Below, one piece after another: positions 32,552 to 43,197 of a stretch of DNA of 64,000 nucleotides. This DNA comes from Cichorium intybus (Eukaryota; Streptophyta; Magnoliopsida; Asterales; Asteraceae). Location: assembly GCA_023525715.1 (NCBI GenBank), contig CM042010.1:83639894-83703893 (forward strand), given 5' to 3'. A program made the position numbers and the translations under genes. Numbering within the stretch: the first letter of the stretch is position 1; each line of letters begins with the position of its first letter. The notes below the pieces were generated by a model. That model saw only the letters and a program-made list of their open reading frames with translations, was not told the origin of the DNA and ran no database searches.

Positions 32552-34876
32552 TTATTGAAGTGTTGATCCATCTATCATTCCAAGTCCCCGAACGATTCTT
32601 GTGAATGCTTCTTCATTTAGAGCCTTTGTGAAGATATCTGCTAATTGTTCTGTGGTGTGAACAAAGTGCACCTCAATATTCCCCTCCTCAACATGACTTT
32701 TGATGAAGTGATAGCGAAGAGCTATATGCTTCGTCTTGGAATGTTGAACTGGATTGTGGCATATACGAATTGCACTTTGAGAGTCACAGAACAAAGGAAT
32801 TTTTCTCATATTAATGGCATAGTCTTTTAATTGACTCTGAATCCAAATGATCTGCGAAGTACACGCTGCAGCTGCTACATATTCAGCCTCTGCAGTGGAG
32901 ATAGAGACACAAGTTTGTTTCTTGGATTGCCAGCTGATAAGTTTTCCATCTAAGAATTGACAACCCCCCGAAGTGCTCTTGCGATCAATAGAGCATCCAC
33001 CAAGATCAGAGTCTGAATATGCTTGAATGTAGAAACCAGAGTTTGCTGGATACCACAGACCATAAGCAGTAGTTCCATGAAGATATCGGAATATTGTCTT
33101 AACAGCAGCTAAGTGAGGTTCCCTTGGATCAGCCTAATACCTTGCACAATTGCAGACTGCAAACATGATGTCAGGACGACTGGCTGTAAGAAAGAGCAAT
33201 GATCCAATCATGCTTCGGTATTGATGTATGTCGGTCTTTGGTTTGTCCAAAGATGGATTTAACCTTGTACCTGCAGGCAAAGGAACTTTTGCTTTGGAGC
33301 AGTTAGTCATTCCGAAGCGTTCAAGCAGACTCTTCGTATATTTTTGTTGATTGATGAATATCCCCTCCTTAGATTGTTTGATTTGTAAACCAAGAAAAAA
33401 GTTTATTTTTCCCATCATACTCATTTGAAATTTGCTTTTCATCAGTTTTTCAAAGTCTTTTGACAAATTGGGGTCAGTAGATCCAAAGATTATGTCATCC
33501 ACATAAATTTGGACTAACATCAAGTGAGATCCAACTTTCTTTCTAAAAAGTGTTGGATCCACTGATCCCTGTTTAAAGTTTGATTCTTTTAAAAATTTAG
33601 TCAAGGTTTCATACCAAGCTCTTGGAGCTTGTTTTAAACCATAGACTGCTTTGTCTAGCACATAACAATAATTCAGATGAGTTTTACTTTCAAAACCAGG
33701 TGGTTGTTCAACGAAAACGGTTTCCTCGAGATCACTATTCAGAAAAGCACATTTAACATCCATTTGATAGACATCAAAATTTTTGTGTGCAGCATAAGCT
33801 AAAAATATCCGAACTGATTCGAGTCTGGCAACATGAGCAAAAGTTTCTTCATAATCAATCCCCTCCTGTTGACAGTAACCCTTGACAACCAACCTAGCTT
33901 TGTTCCGAACTACGTTGCCTTCGGTGTCTAGTTTGTTACGGTACACCCATTTGAGACCGACAATTGAGGCATTTGCAGGTTTTGGAATTAGCCTCCAGAC
34001 TTTGTTTCTTTCAAATTCTTCTAATTCCAACTGCATTGCTTCAATCCAGTCTGAGTGATCAAATGCATCTTTGACGTTCTTAGGTTCTACCTTAGAGATA
34101 AAGACATTGAACCTGCACAACTCATAATTTTTGTTGAGATCTAATTGCTTTTAGTGAAGTTGTACACGAGTCAGTACTTTATCTCGAACATCACCGATGA
34201 CAAGTGATGGAGGATGATTTCTCGTCCATTTGTCCAAAGGAGGATAGTTTGGATCAAAATCAGGAGGTCCTTCAGCATCGATGTCCTCAATGTCTGAGGG
34301 ATATCCCGAAGTGGAGGAAAAATCACCCATTAGCAAGTGATTATTCGAATTTGTGTTGGATTGTGGTGTGTGTATTTGTGAGGTTGAGTTTGATATGTGC
34401 TCCCCCTGGACGTTTGTTGGTGTTGAGGAAGTTGTAGCTTTATCCGAAGCGATTGTTGTAGCTGAATTCGGAGTCGCAATCTCTGGCTCCCCCTGGATTG
34501 TTGGATACATGGATATGATATTTGAGATTGACTGGGGAGTAGAGACAAGAGTGTTGGTTCCTCCTGGACTGCTGATTGATTCACCATTAGTACTTGTACT
34601 GCCAGCACTTCGGTTTGATGGCTCCCCCTCAACATTTGCATTTTCCATACTTTGGTTAGATGACTCTTCCTCAACAGAAGATGGTCTTTGTATACTGCTT
34701 GTAGATGAGTCATCGGGTCCGTCTGTAAGCTTGGAGAGTTCGGACTCATGGTTGTCTGGTGATCTGAATTCGGAGTCCATAGCTCTCACTAGTTGATCAA
34801 ATAAAAGAGAGAAGTCTGTGTCAAATGTTGTGATTTGAACAGCATCTACAGCAGGCTTTGGAAAGATTGAAGACAT
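32552..34876 (-). pseudogene. Element B linker, reverse transcriptase and RNase H (two stops)
   Basis: One continuous frame from 34876 to the TAA or equivalent stop at 32554-32552, interrupted only by TAA at 34153-34151 and TAG at 33136-33134, each one base from a Gln codon. The linker (34876-34150) is Ser/Thr/Pro-rich. RT has KWVYRNKLDTEGN, DVKCAFLNSDLEE and the catalytic YVDD at 33505-33494. RNase H has SDSDLGGCS, STAEAEY and CDSQSA, and ends in GMIDGSTLQ. The family makes cDNA from element RNA inside particles. With stop suppression this part would be intact. Confidence 0.9.
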
Positions 34877-34920
34877 AGGAAATGGATGCAGAGACTTCTT
34901 GATGTAGTAGTCATCAAACC

Positions 34921-36204
34921 TTAGATTAAAGGTTCTTCGATTTTGCGAGTTTTCTTGTTCATGACTCTGTAGGCTTTTGAGTCTTGAGAGTAAGCAAGAA
35001 AGATGCCTTCTTCTGATTTGTTATCGAACTTGGTTAAGTGATCCTTCATGTTTAAGATAAAACACCTACAACCAATGATGTGAAGGAATTTGACATTTGG
35101 CTTTCTTCGGTTGAGTACTTCGTATGGTGTAATATGGAATCTTTTGTGAATGTAGGATCTGTTTTGAGTAAAGCATGCAGTAGAAATTGCTTCGGCCCAG
35201 AAGTACATGGGCAAATTTGCAAAGTTGAGCATTGTTCTTGCAGCTTCACACAGAGAGCGATTTCTTCTTTCTACAACACCGTTTTGTTGAGGAGTGTAAG
35301 GTGCTGAGAAATTGTGGTTAATCCCCTTTGTTTTCAAGAATCCATCAAGAGTCTGATTTTTAAACTCCGAACCGTTGTCACTGTGCACAGTTCGGACTTT
35401 CTTGTTAAGCATCAATTCTATTTTCTTTATAAAGTTGATGATTTCTTCAGCTGCATCGGATTTGTTTCGGAGGAACAACACCCAAGTAAACCTTGAATAG
35501 TCATCAATGATAACCAGAATGTATTTCTTCTTTCCTATTGATTCTATTGCAGATGGTCCACACAAATCTATGTATAGAACAGAAAGCGGTTCGGTGATTT
35601 TGGGGTTGATCACTGTAGGATGTCTTTGTTTTGTCTGCTTGCCATGTTCACATGCAGAGCACAGGGAATCATTGTCGAATTTGAGAGCTGGCATGCCTCG
35701 AACCAAATCCATGGCCACCAACTTGTTCAGATCTTTGAAGTTCAGATGGGCAAGTCTTCGGTGCCATAACCAGCTGACATCGGAGTTGGCTTTGGAGAGA
35801 AGACATAGAGATTGCCCACCGGTCACTAGCTTTAGATTTAAGGGAAACATAGATCCCTTCATTTCTGATTTCAGCAAGACTTCGTTTGTTGCTTCTTTGG
35901 TGATTATACTCCCTTGGTTGTTGAAAGTTACAGCGTTTCCCGTTCCAACCACCAACTGAGATATACTCATAAGATTATGTTTTAATCCTTCAACAAATGC
36001 CACTCGGTTGATAGTGAATTGACCATTTGTTATTTTTCCATATCCCCAAATTGGACATGTTTCATTATTACCAAAGCGTACGTTTCCAGCATCATCTAAA
36101 TTCCTGTAATCCCTGAGATATTCCTTCCTCCCAGTCATATGTCTTGAGCAGCCACTATCCATGTACCATTTTGAATCATACCGATCATCAGACATAACCT
36201 GCAA
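34921..36204 (-). pseudogene. Element B protease and integrase ORF (427 codons)
   Basis: The frame opens immediately after a TGA at 36207-36205 that separates it from the in-phase gag tail. It contains retropepsin MDSGCSRHMTG (near 36160-36128), GAG-pre-integrase LWHRRLAHL (near 35768-35740), and integrase with YIDLCGPS, HSDNGSEF and NGVVERRNRS, which hold the D, D and E residues. It ends at 34921 because one base is missing near 34932 compared with A, just before the linker. There is no ATG at its start, so it depended on gag translation through the stop, on splicing, or on an older frame without the stop. Confidence 0.88.
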
Positions 36205-39200
36205 TCAATCAAGAAGGAGTTGGTACCCAATCAATCTTGGGTCCTCAGGGTAAGCAAAGGATTCTTGAATCCATTTTTCCACGGCCTCTTCAGAAATTTC
36301 ATTTGCATTTAAATTAATCAAGTTCTCCAAAGCCTCATGTGATGAGCATAATTCCGAAGTGTTTGAGTAGGATTCAGAAGAGTTTGTATTTGAAAATGAT
36401 GAGTCCGAAGTGACCGACAAAGTGACAGACTTCGGAACCCATTTTTGAATGAAAATTTTGATTTGGAGGATATTGAAGATTTTGAAGTTTTTGTTTTTGC
36501 AGTTAAGTTTTCCTTCAAGTCATTTCTTTTCCAATTTTGTTTTGGTTTTTCCGTTTTTGACTTTAGTGAAATTGAGCTGCACAACGTAGAGGTACAAAGA
36601 TACTCTTCGTATGCCAATTTAAAGTCATTTAATGAGAGATTATTATCCTTGAACATTTCCAAATTGTTGTCCAGCCATTTGTGGAATGTATCTATTAGAT
36701 TGTTTCCTTTTGAAAATGTTTTCTTCGTCGGTTTTCGAAATTTAGGATTTGGAAAGTTAGGTTTCGTTGGTGTAAAGGTTGGTTTTTAATTTCGATTTTT
36801 AACTTTTGAGATTTTTGAGCAAACAGGTTTTGTACCAGAAGTGGAAGCAATTGCTTCATTTTGTTTTGAATCTCTAAAAGGAGTTTTTCTTTTCACAAGA
36901 TTTAGGGTTTGCTTGGTTTTCGAATTCTCAACAGTGGGTTTTTGAGTTGGTTTTGAAATCTTCACTGCTGATTTTGGCTTTTGTAGAACTTGTTGTGCAG
37001 TTTTGTTTGTTGAAACTTTTGATTTTGAAATTTCATTTTTAGGACTGTGTGAAAAAGGGACACATTCACAAGATTCCATTAATTCCAATACATCCATCTT
37101 CGGAACTGTGGGTTTTTCCACAACCTGAATTTGTTTGTAGTTTCGATTAATGTAAATGTGATCGTCGTTCTTGAGATTTAGTAAGTGTGACATGTTTTCG
37201 GACACTTTCTCCTTTTCAAAACAAAGACGATTATATAAGTTGTGGCCGTATAGTTCTTGTTTCCTTATATTTATTTTTACTTCCATTTTCTCATTCAGTT
37301 CATTCTCGACCATTTTGGATGATGAGTAAAACCCTTCATTTGTAACTGTGGAGTTATCCTTTTCAAGAAGTTTTTGCAATTCATTATCAATTAGGGATAA
37401 TCCACCGGGTTTTACAAAGATTGAATTTTTTAAGTAAGAAACCTTAGGATAGATACATGCCAAATGGACTAGCCTTTTTGAATTATCCTTGAGATATTGA
37501 TCGTAAGAGACAGATTCATCTGTGATTTGAAGTTTAAAATTTGAAGTTTCTTTGGTTTCAAGAATTTTTGATTCACAATTCATTTTTGTTTTCCCTTTGT
37601 CCACCGAAGACACTTGTGAGATGTCTTCAGAGGTCGATTCGGATATGAAGGATGACTTTAACAAAATAAAGGAGGAACAATCAATCTCCTCCATGTCCGA
37701 GTCACTTTCATAATCCTTTTCAGACAAGTTATTGGCAATTTCTTTTTCTTCTGTTTCAATTTGAGGTACAGCCTTATTCAGGATTGGAATTTCTTGAGGC
37801 AATATTTTCATCAATTTATCAGCAGTTAGATGTTTTTCCACAGATATCAGGCCATGTTTATATGATGGATTAGTAACTTCGGGGCCTGATACTATAGATT
37901 CGCATTCATAGGATATACTATCGACTTCCTTTAATTTAAACTCAATAAAAGGCAATAGTTTTCTATGCTGGACATTACAAACATCGGCTGAATGATAAAT
38001 TCTCGTAATATGAGCATATAATCGTTTGGCTGTTTCACAAAATATGTTTCTCTGTCTTAAGATTACATCATGATTGTTTAAAAAATTTTCTCTATTTTCT
38101 TCTAACAAGGAGATTCTAAGATAAGATTTCTCTAATGCTAGCTTCAGGTTCTCTACTCTCCCCCTTAAGCTTAGAAGCTCCTGTTCACTGAGTATTTCCC
38201 TATTTTTGGCATCAATGAGTAATTTATGCATGACAGAACAATCACGAGTTATTTCACTTATAATGGGAGCAGATTGAGAAGTAGGAATTTTAAAAGATGA
38301 AAGAAGTTTTGATACCTGTTCTGGGATTGTCAAACGGTTGTCATTTGCCATCAAGCACACTTCCTCATCATCAGAAGAGTCTTCATCCCAAGTCTTCGGA
38401 GTATCAGCAGCAGATATTTCCAGTCCCTCCGAAGTCACAAACCCAAGACCCGCAGTTGCTTCAACCTTCATCATTTCCTCATCATTCAATTTCTCCGAAG
38501 TGTATTTTAGAAAGCACTTATCAACATCATAGGCCATGAAAGCACTATGAGATGGCTTTCTCACTTCGTCATCATCTGAGTCCGAAGACCAAACTTGATA
38601 TGATCCTTGACGATCATCAGCAGCCGTTCGGGCTAGGTCTTTGGTCCTTACTCTAACTTCCTCCATTTTTCTTGCGTAATAGGCTTCGTCCTTTACTTGT
38701 GGTTTCTTTTCGTTTTGCTTCCGAAGCATGCAGTCTTTTGCAAAATGATTCTTGCCATGACAATAATTGTAGTCATAACCAGAATCACCTGAGATTTTCT
38801 TCTCTTCGGACTTCTCTTTGGATAACTCCGAAGTCGGTTTTTCAGAAGGCTTCGGAGTTGACAGTTTTAAGTTATCCTCCTTCGGAGTGTATATTTCAGG
38901 TTTGGGCTTGGAGTTGAAGTTTGATTTGTTAAATTTTTTCACAAATGGCTTTCCAGAGTTGTTTTTGATGAATGGTTTCTTGAATCTTCGATTGTTGGCG
39001 GCATAGAGAGCAACAGTGTCTCCATTATCATCTACCATGTAGGCAGCAATGTCTTCATAACTTGATTCTTCCTCTTCTTTTGACACGAGAGCTAGTGGTC
39101 CAGAACTAGCCATTTCACTTCTTCGACCTACCACATCGGGTTCATGTGATTTTAATAGATTGTATAGGGCAGCCAGCTTGTATTTCTCAATATTCTCATA

Positions 39201-39800
39201 GGATTTGACCATGAGCATGATTGGTCTCCATTCCTTGCGAAGACTGTAGAGAAATTTGATATTTATCTCTTGTTGGCTTCTTGTTTCCCCATACTTATCG
39301 AGTGTGTAAATCATGTTGCTCAAACGTTCATAGCAGGTTTCTAAGGACTCATTTTCTTCTTGCTTAAAGTTCCCGAAGTCTGCAAGGATTTCTTGAACTT
39401 TGCTAGTATGAAGAATTTTATCTCCTCCGAAACGAAGTTCGAGATTGTCCCACATCACTTTTGCAGATTTTGCATCAGCAATGTGATGGCTGACATCGGG
39501 ACCCAAGCCACTTCTCAGTTCGCGCATGGCTCTCTCGTCGTTTTCAAGCTTCTTCATATCTGCAGCATTAAGAACAACAGCTTCTTCTCCGTCAGGAACA
39601 ACAAATCGACCAGCAATGTTTGTGTGTGGACCTTCAGTCACAGAGCTCCATAGATCTTTGTCCAGTCCTATAAGGTAATCCTTCATTCGACCAGCCCAAT
39701 AATCGTAGTAAGAAGTTACTAGAACAGGGGCCTTCGTTGCTGAACCGATGAGGTTGGCATAGTTAAGCATATTAGCATAAGTTGCTGTGGAATCAGTCAT
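36205..39800 (-). pseudogene. Element B gag, about 1200 codons, late breaks
   Basis: The first ATG of the long frame is at 39800-39798 and the frame runs uninterrupted to a TAA at 36788-36786. Residues 1 to about 240 match the copia-type gag domain. A zinc knuckle near residue 344 reads YNYCHGKNHFAKDC, so the first Cys of CX2CX4HX4C is Tyr. A very long Glu/Lys/Ser-rich extension follows, with heptad-like stretches near 38060-38200, as in Sirevirus gag. After 36786 the same frame continues to about 36450. There a one-base change moves it into the frame that reaches the TGA at 36207-36205, just before protease. Confidence 0.85.
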
Positions 39801-39960
39801 CTTGATGTATTTCAACAGGATCTTTTCAGTAAAAACGGGTGGTAGAGATTTGCAACAGATGTGGAAGACTAAATCTGAGAATCGATTCAGATTTAGAGCT
39901 GAAGCAAACTAATTCGAACTCTATCAACAGGTTTTTGAGCTGACTTGCTCTGATACCACT
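39801..39960 (-). promoter_or_regulatory. Element B leader with tRNA-Met primer-binding site
   Basis: TGGTATCAGAGC on the minus strand at 39958-39947, two bases inside the LTR, complementary to the 3' end of initiator tRNA-Met as in most Ty1/copia elements. Some 146 bases then separate it from the gag ATG. Confidence 0.9.
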
Positions 39961-40468
39961 TGTTGGGTGTTGAAATAAGAGATTAGATGAACTAATATAG
40001 ATGTTGAATCAATCAGACAATCAATCACACAATGATAATGCAACAGAGCTCAATTAAACAACAAGATATGAATAACATGTGCCGAATGATTCGATTAGAA
40101 CTTTGGTTTTACAATGGATTTTCTATCTTGGAGATATACAATTCTCGTAAGTTAATCTTGTAATCACTCATTTGACACGGTATGGTATCACTAATATTTA
40201 TACTGAATCAGTGATACCAATAGTACACTTTTTACAAAGAATATCCTATCAGTGTACTAGCCAATAGGATAGGAGATTCATGCAACACGTATTGTACTAT
40301 ACGCGTGCACACAAAAGACAAGAGGACAGGCTGTGAAGTCTTCGGATCTTCTATGCATAGCACTTCGGAGTCTTTAGACTTCGGTGTCATCTCTTGTTTA
40401 TTCACTTCGGGGTTTCTTGTGGGTAGGACTTCGGATATATCAGCACTTCATCACAAAATATCTCAACA
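39961..40468 (-). repeat. Element B 5' LTR
   Basis: 508 bases, TGTTGAG...CCCAACA on the minus strand. It carries a 12-bp duplication (AATCAGACAATC region, near 40010) absent from the 3' LTR. TATAAATA lies at 40202-40195. Confidence 0.95.
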
Positions 40469-40473
40469 CAACC
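40469..40473. repeat. Right TSD of element B
   Basis: CAACC, identical to 26867-26871. Confidence 0.9.
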
Positions 40474-41954
40474 TTTTTAGTAGGGACAAGATTGAGGATG
40501 TAGGCGGTTGTCTCTAAGGCATACCCCAGAAGTGAATAGGAAGAGAAGCTCGACTCATCATGGAACGAACCATCTCTAACAAGGTTCGGTTGCGCCTTAT
40601 AGCCACACCATTCAATTGTGGCGTTCTTGGAGGAGTCAACTGTGAAACCATTCCACATTCCTTAAGATAGTCTAGGAACTCGATACTAAGATACTCACCG
40701 CCTCTATCGGAAGCATCATTTTCTTCCTGCGCAATTGATTTTTGACTTCATGTTTAAACTCTCTGAATTTCTCAAAGGTTTTGGACTTATGCTTGATTAA
40801 GTAGATATAGCCATATCTAGTATAGTCATCAGTAAAAGTCACATAAAATCGATTTACATCCCTTGTGTTAGTCCTGAAGGGTCCAGACACATCGGTGTGT
40901 ACGAGATCCAATGGACCTTCAACTCTTTCACAATATCCAATCAAAGGTGATTTAGTCATCTTTCCCAAAAGACAAGATATGGATTCGTCATTTGGCCTTA
41001 GATCAAATGATTCCAACACTCCATCCTTTTGGAGTTGGGCGATGCGTTTCTTGTTGATGTGTCCAAGACGACAATGCCACAAGCATGCTTTGTCTATACC
41101 GACAGATGAATCAATTTGAAATACACTATTACCTAAGTTTTCTACACACATCACATTTTCATACACACCATGACAAGGTAAGGCATTAAATATAAAGACA
41201 CCATTCTTATAAGTCGAAATAGATTCATTCACATTATCAAATGAGTATCTAATTTCTTGTCTAAACAATGTGTGGAATGAAATAATGTTTCGAGCCATAT
41301 CAATCAAGTAGCAACAATCAGTTAGATCTAATTTAACATCACTACAAAGCATAAGCCTGTAAACTCCAATCTTGGTGACAGGTGATGATCGCCTGTTTCC
41401 CATGATCAAGTTTATCCTTCCATGCTCCATCTCCCTACTTTCTCTTAGTCCCTGTAGATCAGAACAAATGTGAAAACCACATCCTGTATCTAGGACCCAT
41501 GAATAAGAAGATGATGAATTCTCAGATACAGTGTATATACCTACAGACGATGGCTTTACTTTCCCATCCTTGATGTCTTGCACGTACTTGGGGCAGCTTC
41601 GTTTCCATTGTCCCTTCTCGTTGCAATAGATGCAATCGGCATCCTTTGGGTTAGAGACGGGAGGAACATCAGAACCAGACTTTTCCTTTGAGCCACTGCT
41701 AGATGACCCGACATGGGACTTTCCCTTCCAGTTTTGTTTGGGAGGACCTTACCTCTTCTTCCCTTTTCCCTGTCCAATAGCCAGTAAGGGAGTGTTGCTA
41801 GAAGCGGAGGATATGGCTTTACCCTTCATGCCGGCTTCAGCAGTCTACAACATATTGTGTAATTATGCGAGAGTTGTCTCACTGTTGTTCAAATGATAGG
41901 TCAGAACGAACTGATCATAACAACTGGGCAACGAGTTCAGAATTATATCAATAG

Positions 41955-41959
41955 TTAGT
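41955..41959. repeat. Left TSD of element F
   Basis: TTAGT, identical to 50390-50394. Confidence 0.9.
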
Positions 41960-43068
41960 TGACAACGCCTAGTGATATCAAGTATTTTAGGCGTTTTTGA
42001 GCCATGTTCTTGATAAAATTATATCAAATATGTCTGGGTATTCTCACTTTTCGTGCCAGGACTTGTTTGGAGAAAAAGAATGGAAACAGGGACTAAAAGC
42101 GTGCAAAAAGGAAGAAGTTGGGAAGAATGAAAAATCAAGGAAACTCGTACGCGCGCCGCGGATACATCATCTGCGCGACGCGGGCTTAAGGCGGTGGAAC
42201 ACATTCAAATGCCGAAGAAACGGGAAAAGATTAGTACGCGCGCCGCGGATTCACTTCTGCGCGGCGCGGCTGCGGGAAATTTGCAAGTATAAATAGATGC
42301 ATTTCTAGCCGAAAACCCTAGCAAAGACCGGGTGTAAAATCGACCTTGAAGCTCTTTGACTCCAGGATTTCATTCCAGAAGATTCTCAATTGGTATTGGT
42401 TAGTTTTAGATTTTATTTGTAATTAAATGTTGGATTTAAGCTTGGTTTTGTATCTTTGGGTGTGACAACCATTGATATTAAGCTTTGGCTTCTGTTTTTA
42501 GATCATTTGGTTACTGTTTTTATGTTTGGATTCGGATTTGGTGAATGCAAAGCATTTGGTTACATTTAATCTTAGCTTTTTCGGTGTTTTATGCTTGTGT
42601 TTGGTTTTGGATGTGTGATTGATGTTTGGATATTGTTTTGACCTTATTGGGACTATTTTTCTTTGCTGAAATCAGTAGCTAATTAGGTTAGTTTTTAGGC
42701 ATTAAACCTTGGCTAGTAACTGTTCAGAAGAACTTTAGTTAGTGGCTAGTTTATGCTTTGCTTGGTTTTGCTAGTTTGGATGCCTTTGATTGCTTCTGAT
42801 TCAGAGATGTACTTCTGATTTCAGAAAGTAACTAGGTCATTTGAGCATAGCTTAGCTTGGCTTGAGTGTGTTTGATCATTGCTTTTGTTTGCTAGTGATT
42901 AGGATGATAGAAACTAGATCCTCCGACTGTAGCTGTGACACTACTAGTTGGTAATCTCTCATCTAGTCTAACCACGAAGCTCTTGTGGATCGACCCTGAC
43001 TACCGCTATACTAGTGTGTGTTAGGTTTTCTCTTATTTTTGACCGCACGACGACCTCTGCGCGTGTCA
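41960..43068 (+). repeat. Element F 5' LTR
   Basis: 1109 bases, TGACAACGCC...GCGTGTCA. CpG-dense word pairs at 42149-42184 and 42235-42276 precede TATAAATA at 42288-42295. Its right part also contains the CTACCGCTATACTAGTGTGT block that is shared with the LTR of E. Confidence 0.95.
42288..42295 (+). promoter_or_regulatory. TATA box of element F 5' LTR
   Basis: TATAAATA, 12 bases after the last GC-rich word. The identical arrangement in the 3' LTR is at 49608-49615. Confidence 0.7.
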
Positions 43069-43073
43069 AATTT

Positions 43074-43091
43074 TGGCGCCGTTGCCGGGGA
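43074..43091 (+). promoter_or_regulatory. Primer-binding site of element F (tRNA-Asp)
   Basis: TGGCGCCGTTGCCGGGGA, five bases after the LTR, the standard Athila primer site complementary to tRNA-Asp. Confidence 0.9.
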
Positions 43092-43197
43092 GCTGTGAGC
43101 TTAGGATAGGTGAGTAGTAGGAACTTGTTTCTTGTTTTTGAAAATTTCATTTGCTAAAGTTTGATTTTTGATTTTTGTGGGCGTGTTGCACTAGTGC

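Larger units (their letters stand above)
26872..40468 (-). mobile_element. Element B: full-length Sirevirus-type Ty1/copia element, 13.6 kb
   Basis: Complete from LTR to LTR on the minus strand with TSD CAACC. Order: 5' LTR (40468-39961), tRNA-Met primer site, gag (39800 on), protease-integrase (36204-34921), linker, RT, RNase H (to 32552), 2-kb spacer with 73-bp repeats and conserved blocks, TATA box, third ORF (30445-27400), polypurine tract, 3' LTR (27367-26872). By eye the LTRs differ by 12 substitutions and one 12-bp indel over about 496 bases. Length, long gag and the extra ORF fit Sirevirus. Scattered stops and at least three frame changes show it cannot make its own proteins. It split the integrase of C. 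Confidence 0.95.
40469..41959 (-). pseudogene. Element C gag remainder, protease and integrase (broken)
   Basis: From F's insertion leftward: gag tail with stops near 41845-41860 and 41748; a zinc knuckle CIYCNEKGQWKRSC (near 41640-41600) in which the His of CX2CX4HX4C is Gln; protease WVLDTGCGFH (near 41500-41470); GAG-pre-integrase LWHCRLGHIN (near 41085-41055); and an integrase core with HTDVSGPF. A frame change near 40710 precedes the second catalytic Asp. The rest up to 40474 matches the integrase of D in another frame, with AIRRNR where D has AERRNR, so the third catalytic residue appears lost. Confidence 0.85.

Noticed and set aside
39947..39958. tRNA genes at the primer-binding sites (also 43074, 55528)
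   Set aside because: Only 12-18 bases complementary to tRNA 3' ends; no cloverleaf.
41997..42296. 99-codon frame in the F LTR, also at 49314-49616
   Set aside because: It spans the LTR U3 and the GC-rich words and is duplicated only because the LTR is; no family resemblance.
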